From Burkholderiales bacterium (GTDB lineage Bacteria; Pseudomonadota; Gammaproteobacteria; Burkholderiales; Burkholderiaceae_C), in assembly GCA_030603635.1 (NCBI GenBank), contig JAUVXK010000009.1:1-45456 (forward strand): a stretch of DNA of 45,456 bases, read 5' to 3'. Shown here piece by piece: positions 22,805 through 34,683 of this stretch (position 1 is the stretch's first letter; every line of letters starts with the position of its first letter). The notes below the pieces were generated by a model. The model saw only the letters and a list, made by a program, of their open reading frames with translations, made no database searches and had not been told where the DNA came from. Made by a program: the position numbers and the translations under genes.

Positions 22805-25800
22805 ATGAAACTTCACTTCGAACCCAACCTGGACTACCAGCTCCAGGCCATCGAGTCGGTCTGCGACTTGTTTCGCGGGCAAGAGATCTGCCGCACCGAG
22901 TTCACTGTCAACATGAGGTCGCCAGACCAGCAGTTGACCCTGGGCATGGCCGACTCTGACAAGGGCCTGGGTAACCGCTTGACCCTGCTGGATGACCAGT
23001 TGCTGGATAACCTGCGCAGCGTGCAGTTGCGCAACGGCCTGCCGCCCTCAAGCACTCTGGCATCGGGCGACTTCACAGTGGAGATGGAGACCGGCACCGG
23101 CAAGACCTACGTCTACCTGCGCACCATCTTCGAGCTGAACAAGCGCTACGGCTTCACCAAGTTCGTCATCGTGGTGCCTTCGGTGGCGATCAAGGAAGGC
23201 GTTTACAAGTCGCTGCAGATCACCGAGGAGCACTTCAAGAGCATGTACGCCGGCGTGCCGGTGGACTTCTTTTTGTACGACTCCAGCAAGCTGGGCCAGG
23301 TGCGCAACTTCGCCACCAGCGCCACCATTCAGATCATGGTGGTGACGGTGGGCGCCATCAACAAGAAAGAGGTGAACAACCTCTACAAGGACAGTGAAAA
23401 AACCGGCGGTGAAAAACCCATCGACCTCATCCGCGCCACACGCCCCATCGTCATTGTGGATGAGCCGCAGAGCGTGGACGGCGGTCTGAGCGGTGCGGGC
23501 AAAGCCGCACTTGAAGCGATGAACCCGCTGTGCACCCTGCGCTATTCCGCCACCCACGCCGACAAGCACCACATGGTGTACCGCCTGGACGCGGTGGACG
23601 CCTACGAGCGCAAGCTGGTGAAGCAGATTGAGGTGGCTGCGGCCACCATTGAGGACGCGTTTAACAAACCCTACGTGCGCCTGCTGGAGGTGAGCAACAA
23701 GAAGGGCATTTCGGCCAAGGTCGAGCTGCACGTGCAGACGGCCACCGGTGTCAAGCCGCAAGTGCTGACGGTGAACGATGGCGACGACTTGGAGCAGTTA
23801 ACCAAACGGGCGGTGTACGCCGACTTCCGCATTGGCGAGATAAACACCGCCAAGGGCGAAGAGTTCATGGAGCTTCGTTACCCCGGTGGTGAGGTGTATT
23901 TAGCCTTGGGTCAGGCCCATGGCGAGGTGGACGCCCTGGCCGTGCAGCGCGAGATGATCCGCCGCACCATCAAGGAACACCTGGAGAAAGAGAAGCTGCT
24001 GCGCCCCAAAGGCATCAAGGTGCTGTCGCTGTTCTTCATCGAATCGGTGGCGCGCTACCGCCAGTACGACCAGGACGGCAACCCGGTCAAGGGCGACTAC
24101 GCCCGTATCTTTGAAGAAGAGTACCGACGCGCGGCCAAACTGCCGGCCTTTCAGAGCCTGTTTGGCGAGGTGGACTTGGCGCAGGAAGCCGCCGCCGTGC
24201 ACGACGGCTACTTCTCCATCGACAAGAAGGGCCGCTGGGCCGACCCTGAGCTGGACAAAGAAGGCGGCCTGAAAAACGAAACCAGCCGCGCCGACGCCGA
24301 GCGGGGCTACAACCTCATCATGAAAGAGAAGGAGAAGCTGCTGACCTTCAGCACGCCGCTGAAGTTCATCTTTTCCCACTCGGCCCTGAAAGAAGGTTGG
24401 GACAACCCCAACGTTTTCCAGATCTGCGCGCTGCGCGAGATGGGCAGCGAGCGCGAGCGCCGCCAGACCTTGGGCCGGGGCCTGCGCCTGTGCGTCAACC
24501 AAGACGGCCAGCGCGTCTACGGCCACGACATCAACCGACTCACGGTGATCGCGACGGAGTCGTACCAGGAATTCGCGGACAACCTGCAGAAGGAAATTGA
24601 GGCCGACACCGGCATCCGCTTCGGCATCGTGGAGCAACACCAGTTCGCGTCCATCGCCATCACCACGCCAGAGGGCAAGGTGGCTCCACTGGGCGTGGAC
24701 CAATCCAAGGCGCTGTGGGACCACCTGCGGGCAGCGGGCCACATCGACGCCAAGGGCAAGGTGCAGGACACGCTGAAGCTGGCCCTCAAGGACGGCACGC
24801 TGGCCTTGCCTGTTGAATTCGAACCCTACCGTGGGCAGGTGACCGAGCTGCTGCGCAAGGTGACCGGCCGCGTTGAAGTTAAGAACCGTGATGAGCGGGA
24901 GACCGTGCCGCTGCGCAAGGGCCTCGACGGCAAGGCCGTGACCCTGAGCGAGGACTTCAAAGCGCTGTGGGACCGAATCAAGCACAAGACCACTTACCGG
25001 GTGCAGTTCGACAACGACAAGCTGATCCGCGATTGCACAGAAGCCCTCCGACGGGATTTGAGCATTGCCCGCGCCCGACTGCAGTGGCGCAAGGCAGAGA
25101 TCGGCATCGGCAAAGCCGGTGTGGAAGCCACCGAGGTGCAGGGTGCTGCAACCGTCGTGCTGGATGAGGCCGATGTCGAGTTGCCCGACCTCCTGACAGA
25201 CCTGCAGGACCGAACCCAACTGACCCGGCGCACGCTGGTGAAGATCTTGACCGAATGCGATCGCCTGGACGACTTCAAGCGCAATCCGCAGCAGTTCATT
25301 GAGCAGTCCGCAGAGATCATCAACCGCTGCAAGCGCTTGGCCTTGGTGGACGGCATTCGGTATCAAAAGCTGGGGGATGACGCTTACTGGGCCCAGGAGC
25401 TCTTTGAAACAGAAGAGCTGACCGGCTACCTGACCAACATGCTGCGGGACACGCAACGCTCGATTTATCAGCACGTCGTCTTCGACTCAACCACCGAGCG
25501 CGACTTTGCCGATGCGCTTGAAAAGAACGAGGCCGTGGTGCTGTATGCCAAGCTGCCAGGCTGGTTCAAAGTGCCGACCCCGCTGGGCAGTTACAACCCC
25601 GACTGGGCGGTCTTGATGGAGAAGGACGGCAGTCAGCGCCTGTACTTCGTGGTCGAAACGAAGAGCAGCTTGTTCACCGATGACCTGCGCAACAAGGAAC
25701 GCGCCAAGATCGAATGTGGCAAGGCGCACTTCGAAGCGCTGGCGGCTGGTGAGAACCCGGCCAAGTACCTTGTGGCAACGTCGGTCGGGGATGTTTTGAA

Positions 25801-25813
25801 AACGATGGTTTGA
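22805..25813 (+). CDS. res: Type III restriction endonuclease subunit (Res)
   Basis: This 1002-residue subunit has a helicase core: Walker A at 94-101 (METGTGKT, Lys100), Walker B of the DExQ form (VIVDEPQSVDG), and a C-terminal helicase half ending in REMGSERERRQTLGRGLRL. The nuclease domain is at the end: NPDWAVL near 931-937 and ETK near 951-953, a PD-(D/E)XK site. It should cut foreign DNA after ATP-driven sliding between two Mod-recognised sites. It follows mod by 10 bases and is the last gene of the cluster. Length and motif set fit the family, and the gene appears intact. Confidence 0.93.
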   Translation: MKLHFEPNLDYQLQAIESVCDLFRGQEICRTEFTVNMRSPDQQLTLGMADSDKGLGNRLTLLDDQLLDNLRSVQLRNGLPPSSTLASGDFTVEMETGTGKTYVYLRTIFELNKRYGFTKFVIVVPSVAIKEGVYKSLQITEEHFKSMYAGVPVDFFLYDSSKLGQVRNFATSATIQIMVVTVGAINKKEVNNLYKDSEKTGGEKPIDLIRATRPIVIVDEPQSVDGGLSGAGKAALEAMNPLCTLRYSATHADKHHMVYRLDAVDAYERKLVKQIEVAAATIEDAFNKPYVRLLEVSNKKGISAKVELHVQTATGVKPQVLTVNDGDDLEQLTKRAVYADFRIGEINTAKGEEFMELRYPGGEVYLALGQAHGEVDALAVQREMIRRTIKEHLEKEKLLRPKGIKVLSLFFIESVARYRQYDQDGNPVKGDYARIFEEEYRRAAKLPAFQSLFGEVDLAQEAAAVHDGYFSIDKKGRWADPELDKEGGLKNETSRADAERGYNLIMKEKEKLLTFSTPLKFIFSHSALKEGWDNPNVFQICALREMGSERERRQTLGRGLRLCVNQDGQRVYGHDINRLTVIATESYQEFADNLQKEIEADTGIRFGIVEQHQFASIAITTPEGKVAPLGVDQSKALWDHLRAAGHIDAKGKVQDTLKLALKDGTLALPVEFEPYRGQVTELLRKVTGRVEVKNRDERETVPLRKGLDGKAVTLSEDFKALWDRIKHKTTYRVQFDNDKLIRDCTEALRRDLSIARARLQWRKAEIGIGKAGVEATEVQGAATVVLDEADVELPDLLTDLQDRTQLTRRTLVKILTECDRLDDFKRNPQQFIEQSAEIINRCKRLALVDGIRYQKLGDDAYWAQELFETEELTGYLTNMLRDTQRSIYQHVVFDSTTERDFADALEKNEAVVLYAKLPGWFKVPTPLGSYNPDWAVLMEKDGSQRLYFVVETKSSLFTDDLRNKERAKIECGKAHFEALAAGENPAKYLVATSVGDVLKTMV

Positions 25814-26304
25814 GGGGTGCCGCCCGACGCCCATATCGTTCTCTTTCTCCACGATTTGCGGGGTGCCTTGCAATAAGTTCTGCAGCCCTAGCCTGGCTGC
25901 CTTCCCACCAGAGTAGGGGAAGCTGTGCTGATTCGCCGAACGGAATCTCTCTGCACTTCGAATCTGAACGTTCGGGGTTCGACAGTCGCCATCAACCTGG
26001 GAACCCTTGCTCAATCCTGACCGGTCAGAGGATTTCTCCCTGGCGATGATACGCAAGCAGGCGCTGGAGATCTCCTGAGCGGCAGTACTTCATCCATCGG
26101 CACTTGGACCAATACTCAAATTTCTACTTGCCACAAAATTCAATGGCACAGACTTGGCACAGCCAAGGCACAGATCGAATTCGGGTAAGTCTGATGACGA
26201 CAGGACACTTTTTAGTATGTGCCTTTTACAACGACGCCAAGCCGCTGGCAGGGCACAGATTTTGGGGGGAATTGGTAACCCAAAATCGCGTAAGTCGTTG
26301 ATTT
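25814..26304. other. Island end: non-coding stretch between res and tRNA-Arg
   Basis: No gene is supported. The stretch holds a perfect 12-bp palindrome CTGACCGGTCAG (26017-26028), three GGCACAG repeats 11 bp apart with a fourth copy at 26252-26258, and a direct repeat of GATTTTGG (26258-26265 and 26300-26307). It is best read as the right end of an integrated island next to its tRNA target. Confidence 0.5.
26145..26173. repeat. Three GGCACAG repeats at 11-bp period, candidate integrase arm sites
   Basis: GGCACAG occurs at 26145, 26156 and 26167, exactly 11 bases apart, so the copies sit on the same face of the helix. A fourth copy lies at 26252. Integrases of tRNA-targeting islands bind short direct repeats (arm sites) near the attachment core. 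The nearest integrase gene in the window is 12 kb away, so the matching enzyme may be lost or outside. Confidence 0.5.
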
Positions 26305-26307
26305 TGG
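26280..26307 (-). terminator. Hairpin at the tRNA 3' end
   Basis: CCAAAATC (26280-26287) and GATTTTGG (26300-26307) form a perfect 8-bp stem with a 12-base loop. On the minus strand it starts within the CCA of the tRNA and follows it directly. It could end tRNA transcription or be part of the attachment site; no T run follows. Confidence 0.4.
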
Positions 26308-26380
26308 CGCGGCTGGCGGGGATCGAACCCACGACCCTCGGCTTCGGAGGCCGATACTCTATCCACTGAGCTACAGCCGC
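26305..26380 (-). tRNA. tRNA-Arg (anticodon CCG)
   Basis: Read on the minus strand, it folds as a full cloverleaf. The acceptor GCGGCTG pairs with CAGCCGC, the D arm contains GCTCAGTGG, the anticodon loop is CTCCGAA with anticodon CCG, and the T arm is GTGGG-TTCGATC-CCCGC. The discriminator is G and CCA is encoded. A TAGAAT -10-like box lies 13 bases upstream (26394-26399). It reads CGG codons. Its 3' end faces the accessory region, the usual geometry for an island integrated into a tRNA gene. Confidence 0.96.
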
Positions 26381-26444
26381 TGGACCAGCGTGGATTCTAG
26401 CAGGCCAGGCCGTTTGCGGTTTCGGATGGCCTGGGGTGAACGAC

Positions 26445-26450
26445 TATAAT
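26445..26450 (+). promoter_or_regulatory. TATAAT -10 box before the cytochrome c gene
   Basis: A perfect TATAAT lies 70 bases before the cytochrome ATG. No good -35 is visible at the right distance, so it is a candidate only. Confidence 0.4.
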
Positions 26451-26520
26451 CGCCGAATTCCTGAGCGCATCAGGCGGGCAACACAGCCCTATCTTCTGCA
26501 CCAGCATCCTGAGGATTTTC

Positions 26521-27024
26521 ATGAGCGACGCGCACGACGACCACACCGGCCCCATCAAGACGCCCAAGCAACTGTTCTGGACGGCCTTCTTCTCGTTTGT
26601 GGTTCCGGTGTTCCTGATCATCGGTCTGGTGTATTTCGTCACCCGGGCCGACAAGCCTGCTGCCGGCGCTGTCAATCAGGAACTGGCCACCGCCATCCGC
26701 ATCCAGCGGGTCGGCTCCGTTGAGCTTCGTGACGCCAACCGCGTGCTGCAAAACGGCGAGTCTGTCTACCGTGCCCAGTGCGCGGCCTGTCACGATGCCG
26801 GCCTCGTGGGCGCACCGAAGTTTGGCTCTGCCGCCGACTGGTCTGCACGACTGGGTGCCGGGCTGGACAATCTGGTTCAGGCCGCCCTCCAGGGCAAAGG
26901 TGCCATGGGCCCACAGTCTGGCGGCGCCTTTGAAGACCTCGAAATCGCCCGGGCCGTGGTCTTTCTGGTGAACTCCGGCGGCGCCAGCTACGAAGAACCG
27001 GCCCAGCCCGCCCCCGCCGAGTAA
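26521..27024 (+). CDS. Membrane-anchored cytochrome c (c5 type)
   Basis: This 167-residue protein has a membrane anchor at residues about 18-41 (LFWTAFFSFVVPVFLIIGLVYFV cut short here: it begins at Leu18) and one heme site, Cys87-Ala-Ala-Cys90-His91. A Met in GKGAMGPQSGG is the likely second iron ligand. It resembles cytochrome c5 proteins that carry electrons in the periplasm, probably toward a terminal oxidase. GAGGA precedes the ATG and a hairpin terminator follows the stop. It is a single-gene unit right after the tRNA and the first core gene on this side of the island. Confidence 0.9.
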   Translation: MSDAHDDHTGPIKTPKQLFWTAFFSFVVPVFLIIGLVYFVTRADKPAAGAVNQELATAIRIQRVGSVELRDANRVLQNGESVYRAQCAACHDAGLVGAPKFGSAADWSARLGAGLDNLVQAALQGKGAMGPQSGGAFEDLEIARAVVFLVNSGGASYEEPAQPAPAE

Positions 27025-27042
27025 GCCTCCGCGCCTCATACC

Positions 27043-27065
27043 AGCCCGCCCTGTGCGGGCTTTTT
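27043..27065 (+). terminator. Rho-independent terminator after cytochrome c
   Basis: AGCCCGC-CCTGT-GCGGGCT is a perfect 7-bp stem with a 5-base loop, followed by four more T. It ends the cytochrome gene 18 bases after its stop and lies at the end of the convergent minus-strand gene. Confidence 0.85.
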
Positions 27066-27613
27066 CACGTCCGTACCTGTGCAGCCTGCGGACTGATCAC
27101 ACAGCCTGCCCGCTCCAGCACGCCTGCATACGGCAGGGGCTCCAGCCCCCAGACGCCTTCCTCGATCAACCGCGCTGCCCGGTGCATGTCCTGGCTGTGC
27201 ACATTGCCCCAGCCCCGCTCGGTTTGCAGGTATAGCCAGCCCTCTTCATCTGTCCAGGCCTGCTGCACCGCAACGGGCTGGCCCGTATGGGTTCGCACCT
27301 CCCCTGTGTCGTCCACCCGCCACACCCAGGGCAACCGTTCGAGTTCCACATATACACGCTGAGGGCCGTTCTGGAAGTACCACTGCCCATGCTCGTCACA
27401 GTCGTAGTTCCGGTGGATGAATGCGATCAGCTTGTCATGCCGGAGTTCGGCGCCACGGCTTTCAACCGTTGCCCCTGCACCGGCAAAGGGACCGGCCCGT
27501 TGCGCACGCTCGTCCCTCATCCACCAACGGCCCCGGGCATCCAGACCCAGCCACCCATAACAGTGCGGCACGTTCGGCCATTTGGCCATTGCCGCCTTGA
27601 CGATTTCATCCAT
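27065..27613 (-). CDS. Conserved protein of unknown function (DUF2946-like, tentative)
   Basis: This 182-residue soluble protein has short aromatic motifs (KWPNVPHCYGWLGLD, then GRWWMRDE, IAFIHRNYD and GQWYFQNGPQRVYVELE). It resembles a conserved betaproteobacterial family of unknown function that I recall as DUF2946 or a close number; the exact name is uncertain. The start MDEIVKAAM is chosen because it overlaps the hydrolase stop by 8 bases, a coupled arrangement; the longer frame upstream is inside the hydrolase gene. It is the last gene of a three-gene minus-strand group. Confidence 0.7.
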   Translation of the reverse strand: MDEIVKAAMAKWPNVPHCYGWLGLDARGRWWMRDERAQRAGPFAGAGATVESRGAELRHDKLIAFIHRNYDCDEHGQWYFQNGPQRVYVELERLPWVWRVDDTGEVRTHTGQPVAVQQAWTDEEGWLYLQTERGWGNVHSQDMHRAARLIEEGVWGLEPLPYAGVLERAGCVISPQAAQVRT

Positions 27614-28616
27614 GGCCGGCTCCTGTGGCGCTGGCCAGCCACTGGCAGACGGCTTTCGGCATCGCATCCAGCCACACCCCCGGGCCCTCCGGACGCCTCC
27701 CGCCGGTCGCGAACCCCACATGCCCCCCGTGTCGAGGCTGCCAAAGGGCGACATGTCCCGGCACCTCTGCCACCGTGGGGAGGCTGGCAGCCGGCACAAA
27801 AGGATCGTTGCGAGCGTTCAGCACCAGGGTGGGCAAACGCAGGCTCCTCATCCCAGGCTTCGCGGAAGCACGCCGCCAGTAGTCGTGCACGCCTGCAAAG
27901 CCATGCAGCGGTGCCGTGAAGGCATCGTCAAACGCCTGCAAGGTCTTCGCGGCCAGGGCATGCTCCAGGTCAAAAAGGCCGGGGTACTGCGCCCACTTCT
28001 GCCGTGCCTTGTGCTTCATGGTTCGCAGGAACATGCGGGCATACACCTGCCGGTTGAACCCCCTGTCGATGGCGTGTCCAGCGGCGGTCAGATCCAGCGG
28101 CGACGACACCGCGGCGACGGCACCGACCAGGCGGCCTGCCTCTTCTCCGGCCTCCTGTGCCCACCGCAACAAGGCATTCCCTCCCAGCGACACGCCCACG
28201 GCCATCACGGTCGTCTGCGGCCCAACGGCTTCCCGCACGCGTCCCAATATCCAGCCGATCTCCTCGAAATCCCCGGAGTGGTAGGCCCGGGGCGCCCGGT
28301 TGATTTCGCCTGAACAACCCCTGAAATGGGGGATCTTCAAGCGCCAGCCCCGCTTCAAGGCCTGCCTCGCAAACGCCTGGGCGTAATGGCTGGCCGAACA
28401 GCCTTCCAGACCGTGAAACAGCACCAGAACCGGCGTCTGTGGTGAAACATGCCCCTCGGGCAGATGGTCCACGTCAATGAAATCACCGTCCGGCGTGGTC
28501 CAGCGCTCTCGTTCGAACGCTTCGGTGCGTGCGAAACGCCTGCCCCACCAGGCAGCCCCTATGGTCTGGAGATTTCCGCCTGGCATCCACCAGGGTGCTC
28601 GGTAGGTCCAGTTCAT
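27606..28616 (-). CDS. YheT-type alpha/beta hydrolase
   Basis: This 336-residue protein follows the YheT/ABHD family: start APWWMPGGNLQT, oxyanion strand LFHGLEGCSASHYA, nucleophile elbow GVSLGG (Ser143), an Asp in NARNDPFVP, and His in RHGGHVGF. It is probably a cytoplasmic esterase of unknown substrate. The start MNWTYRAPW is 4 bases after the upstream NTF2-like stop; the longer frame upstream is out of context. Neighbours upstream and downstream are coupled to it. Confidence 0.88.
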   Translation of the reverse strand: MNWTYRAPWWMPGGNLQTIGAAWWGRRFARTEAFERERWTTPDGDFIDVDHLPEGHVSPQTPVLVLFHGLEGCSASHYAQAFARQALKRGWRLKIPHFRGCSGEINRAPRAYHSGDFEEIGWILGRVREAVGPQTTVMAVGVSLGGNALLRWAQEAGEEAGRLVGAVAAVSSPLDLTAAGHAIDRGFNRQVYARMFLRTMKHKARQKWAQYPGLFDLEHALAAKTLQAFDDAFTAPLHGFAGVHDYWRRASAKPGMRSLRLPTLVLNARNDPFVPAASLPTVAEVPGHVALWQPRHGGHVGFATGGRRPEGPGVWLDAMPKAVCQWLASATGAGHG

Positions 28617-28620
28617 CGCT

Positions 28621-29058
28621 TCAATGCAGAGTCTGGCTGGGCACAGGCGGGTGCGCAGTCCGCCGCGGCTGACCCGGGCTGGCATGATGGACGGCCAAAC
28701 GCCAGCCTGCAGCCGACAGGACATACACGTTGGTCGCGAACACGGTGGCCTCGCGCAGCCCATCGTCGGCAGGCAGGCGCACGGTCTCCAGCACGCTGTG
28801 CACCGCCACGCCACCAAACACCGACTGGTGCACCCGCTCCGGTCGCACCGCGATCGGCCCATGCTCGAACAGGGCCTCGAACGACGACGCAATGGCCTGC
28901 AATCCGATCAGCCTGGGACCGCCTGGCTGCACGCATACAGGGTCCTCTTCATCGGTCCAGCACGCCATCAGGGCGTCCAACCGGCCTTGTTGCAGGGCCT
29001 CGTAAAACGCGTTCTCCACCTGATCCGGTGTCGTCTGGGTAGGCATCGGGGGTTTCAT
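28621..29058 (-). CDS. NTF2/SnoaL-like small protein
   Basis: This 145-residue protein has the NTF2-like layout: an N-terminal helix pair (VENAFYEALQQGRLDALMAC) followed by DPVCVQPGGPRLIGLQAI and beta strands ending in GWRLAVHHASPG. Such proteins form cone-shaped folds used as enzymes or binding proteins; no substrate is suggested here. It is first in a three-gene unit with the hydrolase and the unknown protein. Confidence 0.82.
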   Translation of the reverse strand: MKPPMPTQTTPDQVENAFYEALQQGRLDALMACWTDEEDPVCVQPGGPRLIGLQAIASSFEALFEHGPIAVRPERVHQSVFGGVAVHSVLETVRLPADDGLREATVFATNVYVLSAAGWRLAVHHASPGQPRRTAHPPVPSQTLH

Positions 29059-29096
29059 GGGCGCATTGTGCCTCCAGCCGGAAACCCCGTCATCCC

Positions 29097-29127
29097 TTAA
29101 AACAAAACCGCCTGCAAGAGGCGGTTT
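29097..29127 (-). terminator. Terminator of the ATP synthase operon
   Basis: AAACCGCCT and AGGCGGTTT form a perfect 9-bp stem with a 5-base loop at 29105-29127. On the minus strand it is followed by TTTTGTTTTAA. It lies 35 bases after the atpC stop. Confidence 0.88.
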
Positions 29128-29161
29128 CGAGAAGCGTCGCGTGCGGTGCGAAACCGCGCCT

Positions 29162-29578
29162 TCAGCGCTTCTGACGGTACTTGCGCAGCGCCGCGATCTG
29201 AGCTGCCATGACAGCCAGTTCGGACGTGGCCTTGGCCAGATCCACGTCGCTCTTGGCGTTCTTCAGGGCTTCCTCGGCGGACTTGCGGGCCTCGCTGGCC
29301 TTGGCTTCGTCCAGGTCCTTGCCCCGGATGGCGGTGTCGCTCAACACCGTCACCACACGCGGCTGCACCTCAAGAATGCCCCCGGCGACGAACACGAATT
29401 CCTCGCCGCCGTCGGCCTTCTCGATACGCACCGCACCGGGCTTGATCCGGGTGATCAGCGGCACGTGGCCCGGCAGAATGCCGAGTTCGCCGGCTTCACC
29501 CGGCAGCGCGACAAACTTGGCCGGACCGCTGAAGATAGACTCTTCCGCGCTCACCACCTCGACTTGTATCGTGCTCAT
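29162..29578 (-). CDS. atpC: ATP synthase epsilon subunit
   Basis: This 138-residue F1 epsilon subunit has the N-terminal beta sandwich ([16 protein letters not shown], then [19 protein letters not shown]) and a C-terminal helix pair. It couples the gamma shaft to the c-ring and can inhibit ATP hydrolysis. It is the last gene of the operon, 70 bases after atpD, and a terminator follows. Confidence 0.97.
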   Translation of the reverse strand: MSTIQVEVVSAEESIFSGPAKFVALPGEAGELGILPGHVPLITRIKPGAVRIEKADGGEEFVFVAGGILEVQPRVVTVLSDTAIRGKDLDEAKASEARKSAEEALKNAKSDVDLAKATSELAVMAAQIAALRKYRQKR

Positions 29579-29648
29579 CTCTACTCCTTGTCAAAAGTCG
29601 TTGGCCTGGGGCCGCCCTGACGGCAGGGCGCCGAAGCGGCCCGGTACA

Positions 29649-31076
<1,428 letters not shown>

Positions 31077-31098
31077 TTAAGTCTTCGAGTCCCCGACC

Positions 31099-31968
31099 TC
31101 AAACGGCCGCGGCGCCTGCAACGATTTCCGACAGTTCCTTCGTGATGCCGGCCTGCCGGGTCTTGTTGTAGACCAGCTTGAGCTCGTTGATCACGTTGCC
31201 GGCGTTGTCGGTTGCCGCCTTCATGGCCACCATGCGTGCGGACTGCTCCGACGCCATGTTCTCGGCCACCGCCTGATACACCTGCGATTCGATGTAGCGC
31301 AACAGCAGCTCGTCGATGACGGTCTGTGCGTCCGGTTCGTAGATGTAGTCCCAGTCGTGTCCGGCTTCACCTTGCTCCAGATCCTGAGTGGTCAGGGGGA
31401 GCAACTGCTGCACCACGGCTTCCTGTTTCATCGTATTGATGAATCGGGTGTAGCACAGATACACGGCATTCACGCGACCTTCCGTGTAAGCATCCAGCAG
31501 CACCTTGACCGGACCGATCAGCTTGTCCAGATGGGGGGTGTCACCGAGACCCGTCACATGAGACACGACCTTGGCGCCGATACGGTTCAGGAAGCCCAGG
31601 CCCTTGTTGCCGATAGCCACCGCCTCAGCGGACTGCCCCTTGGCCTGGAGGTCCTTGAGCTGGCCCGTCACCACGCGCAAGACGTTGGTGTTCATGCCAC
31701 CACACAACCCTTTGTCGGTGGTGACCACGATCATGCCAGCCACCTGAGCCTTGTCGTTGGTCACCATGAACGGGTGTTGGTATTCCGGGTTGGCACGGCT
31801 GAGGTTGGCAGCGATCTGGCGCACCTTCTCGCTGTACGGCCGGGCCATGCGCATGCGGTCCTGCGCCTTGCGCATCTTGGAGGCGGCCACCATTTCCATG
31901 GCTTTGGTGATCTTCTTGGTGTTTTCCACCGATTTGATCTTGCCGCGAATTTCCTTGCCTGCTGCCAT
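31099..31968 (-). CDS. atpG: ATP synthase gamma subunit
   Basis: This 289-residue subunit forms the central shaft. Both ends show the classic coiled-coil segments: [20 protein letters not shown] at the start and [14 protein letters not shown]-like text ([18 protein letters not shown]) near the end. The conserved [10 protein letters not shown] block is present. It lies 32 bases after atpA and 43 before atpD. Confidence 0.98.
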   Translation of the reverse strand: MAAGKEIRGKIKSVENTKKITKAMEMVAASKMRKAQDRMRMARPYSEKVRQIAANLSRANPEYQHPFMVTNDKAQVAGMIVVTTDKGLCGGMNTNVLRVVTGQLKDLQAKGQSAEAVAIGNKGLGFLNRIGAKVVSHVTGLGDTPHLDKLIGPVKVLLDAYTEGRVNAVYLCYTRFINTMKQEAVVQQLLPLTTQDLEQGEAGHDWDYIYEPDAQTVIDELLLRYIESQVYQAVAENMASEQSARMVAMKAATDNAGNVINELKLVYNKTRQAGITKELSEIVAGAAAV

Positions 31969-32000
31969 TGATGCTCCTTATCTGGTCGCCAGCGACCGCA

Positions 32001-33557
<1,557 letters not shown>

Positions 33558-33606
33558 GACTCTTTCCTTCTTTCGTAAATTGTGACGCTTAGGGACACAC
33601 CGCGGC

Positions 33607-34137
33607 TCACGCCGTCAGGGCCACTCTCATTTGTTCCAAGCGGGCTTTGATCGAGGTGTCCAGCACCTCGTCGCCCACCACCACGCGCACGCCGCCGATG
33701 AGTTCGGGCTGCAGCACAACCTGGAGGTTGAGCTTGCGACCGAAACGCTTTTCAAGAACGCCGGCCAGATCGGCCAGACCAGCGGCGTCGATGTCGTAGG
33801 CGCTGTACACCACGGCATCGGAGCTGCCCAGCTGGGCGTTCATCAGGTCGCGGAACTGTTGTGCGATTTCAGGCAACACCGCCACGCGACCGTTTTCGAT
33901 CACGGTGCGCAGGAAGTTGCGGCCCATCTCGGGCAATGCCTGCTTGGCCACGCCCGCAATCACGTCGAACACCTGTTCGGTCGTGACTTTGGGGTTGTCG
34001 GCGAACTGGAGCAACTGCTCGTTGCCGGCAATGGCGGCCAGTTCATCGAGCCACAGGGCTGCGGCAGGCGCATCCGCCCGGGCGGCCTTGAACAGCGCTT
34101 CGGCGTAGGGTCGTGCGATGGTGGCGATTTCGGCCAT
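33607..34137 (-). CDS. atpH: ATP synthase delta subunit
   Basis: This 176-residue subunit links F1 to the peripheral stalk. The start [15 protein letters not shown] is diagnostic, as is the C-terminal [21 protein letters not shown]. It lies 22 bases after atpF and 49 before atpA. Confidence 0.97.
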   Translation of the reverse strand: MAEIATIARPYAEALFKAARADAPAAALWLDELAAIAGNEQLLQFADNPKVTTEQVFDVIAGVAKQALPEMGRNFLRTVIENGRVAVLPEIAQQFRDLMNAQLGSSDAVVYSAYDIDAAGLADLAGVLEKRFGRKLNLQVVLQPELIGGVRVVVGDEVLDTSIKARLEQMRVALTA

Positions 34138-34159
34138 GGGTCAACCTTTAGTGCGCGGA

Positions 34160-34630
34160 TCAGAGTTCGGTCTTCAGGCGGGTCAGAAGCTCGGCGTGCA
34201 CGCCGGCATTGACTTCGCGCTGGAGGATTTGCTCGGCACCCTTGACCGCCAGGTTCGCCACCTGCTCACGCAGCGTCTCGCGGGCCTTGAGCACCTGCTG
34301 CTCGGCATCGGCCTTGGCAGAAGCCACGATCTTGGCGGCCTCTTCACTGGCGCGAGCCTTGGCCTCTTCGATGATCTGCTGGGCACGGCGCTCGGCATCG
34401 GCCAGGCGGACTGCGGACTCGTTGCGCGACTTGCTCAGCTCTTCCTCGACGCGCTTGTTGGCTACGGCGAGTTCGGTCTTGGCTTTTTCGGAAGCAGCCA
34501 GGCCTTCGGAAATCTTTTGCGCACGCTCATCCAGGGCCTTGGCGATCGGGGGCCACACGAACTTCATCGTGAACCACACCAGAATCGCAAAGACAATGGC
34601 TTGCGCAAAGAGGGTTGCATTGAGATTCAT
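34160..34630 (-). CDS. atpF: ATP synthase subunit b
   Basis: This 156-residue peripheral-stalk subunit has one N-terminal membrane segment ([20 protein letters not shown]) and a long charged coiled coil rich in Ala, Glu and Lys. Two copies brace the motor. It lies 102 bases after atpE; the gap carries a hairpin. Confidence 0.97.
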   Translation of the reverse strand: MNLNATLFAQAIVFAILVWFTMKFVWPPIAKALDERAQKISEGLAASEKAKTELAVANKRVEEELSKSRNESAVRLADAERRAQQIIEEAKARASEEAAKIVASAKADAEQQVLKARETLREQVANLAVKGAEQILQREVNAGVHAELLTRLKTEL

Positions 34631-34683
34631 AGCAACGCCTTTCTGTGTGTTTGACTGAGAGTTGAAACGCTGCTTGCCGTGGT

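Larger units (their letters stand above)
1373..26304. mobile_element. Probable genomic (defence) island at tRNA-Arg(CCG)
   Basis: Accessory genes only, including two integrase traces and at least three defence systems, lie between the umuDC operon and the 3' end of tRNA-Arg. Right after the tRNA come core genes. The right end is well placed; the left end is not proven, because no copy of the tRNA 3' end is visible at the left. The whole may be several nested insertions. Confidence 0.45.

Noticed and set aside
23900-25474. A 524-codon open frame antisense to res
   Set aside because: Res motifs are intact on the plus strand; the antisense product has no family features.
26145-26258. A small CRISPR array (repeated GGCACAG)
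   Set aside because: The repeats are only 7 bases with 4-base gaps; there are no spacers of CRISPR length and no cas genes.
26305-26380. Reading the tRNA as tRNA-Ser or tRNA-Leu because of flanking hairpins
   Set aside because: The fold has a short variable loop and anticodon CCG, which is Arg.
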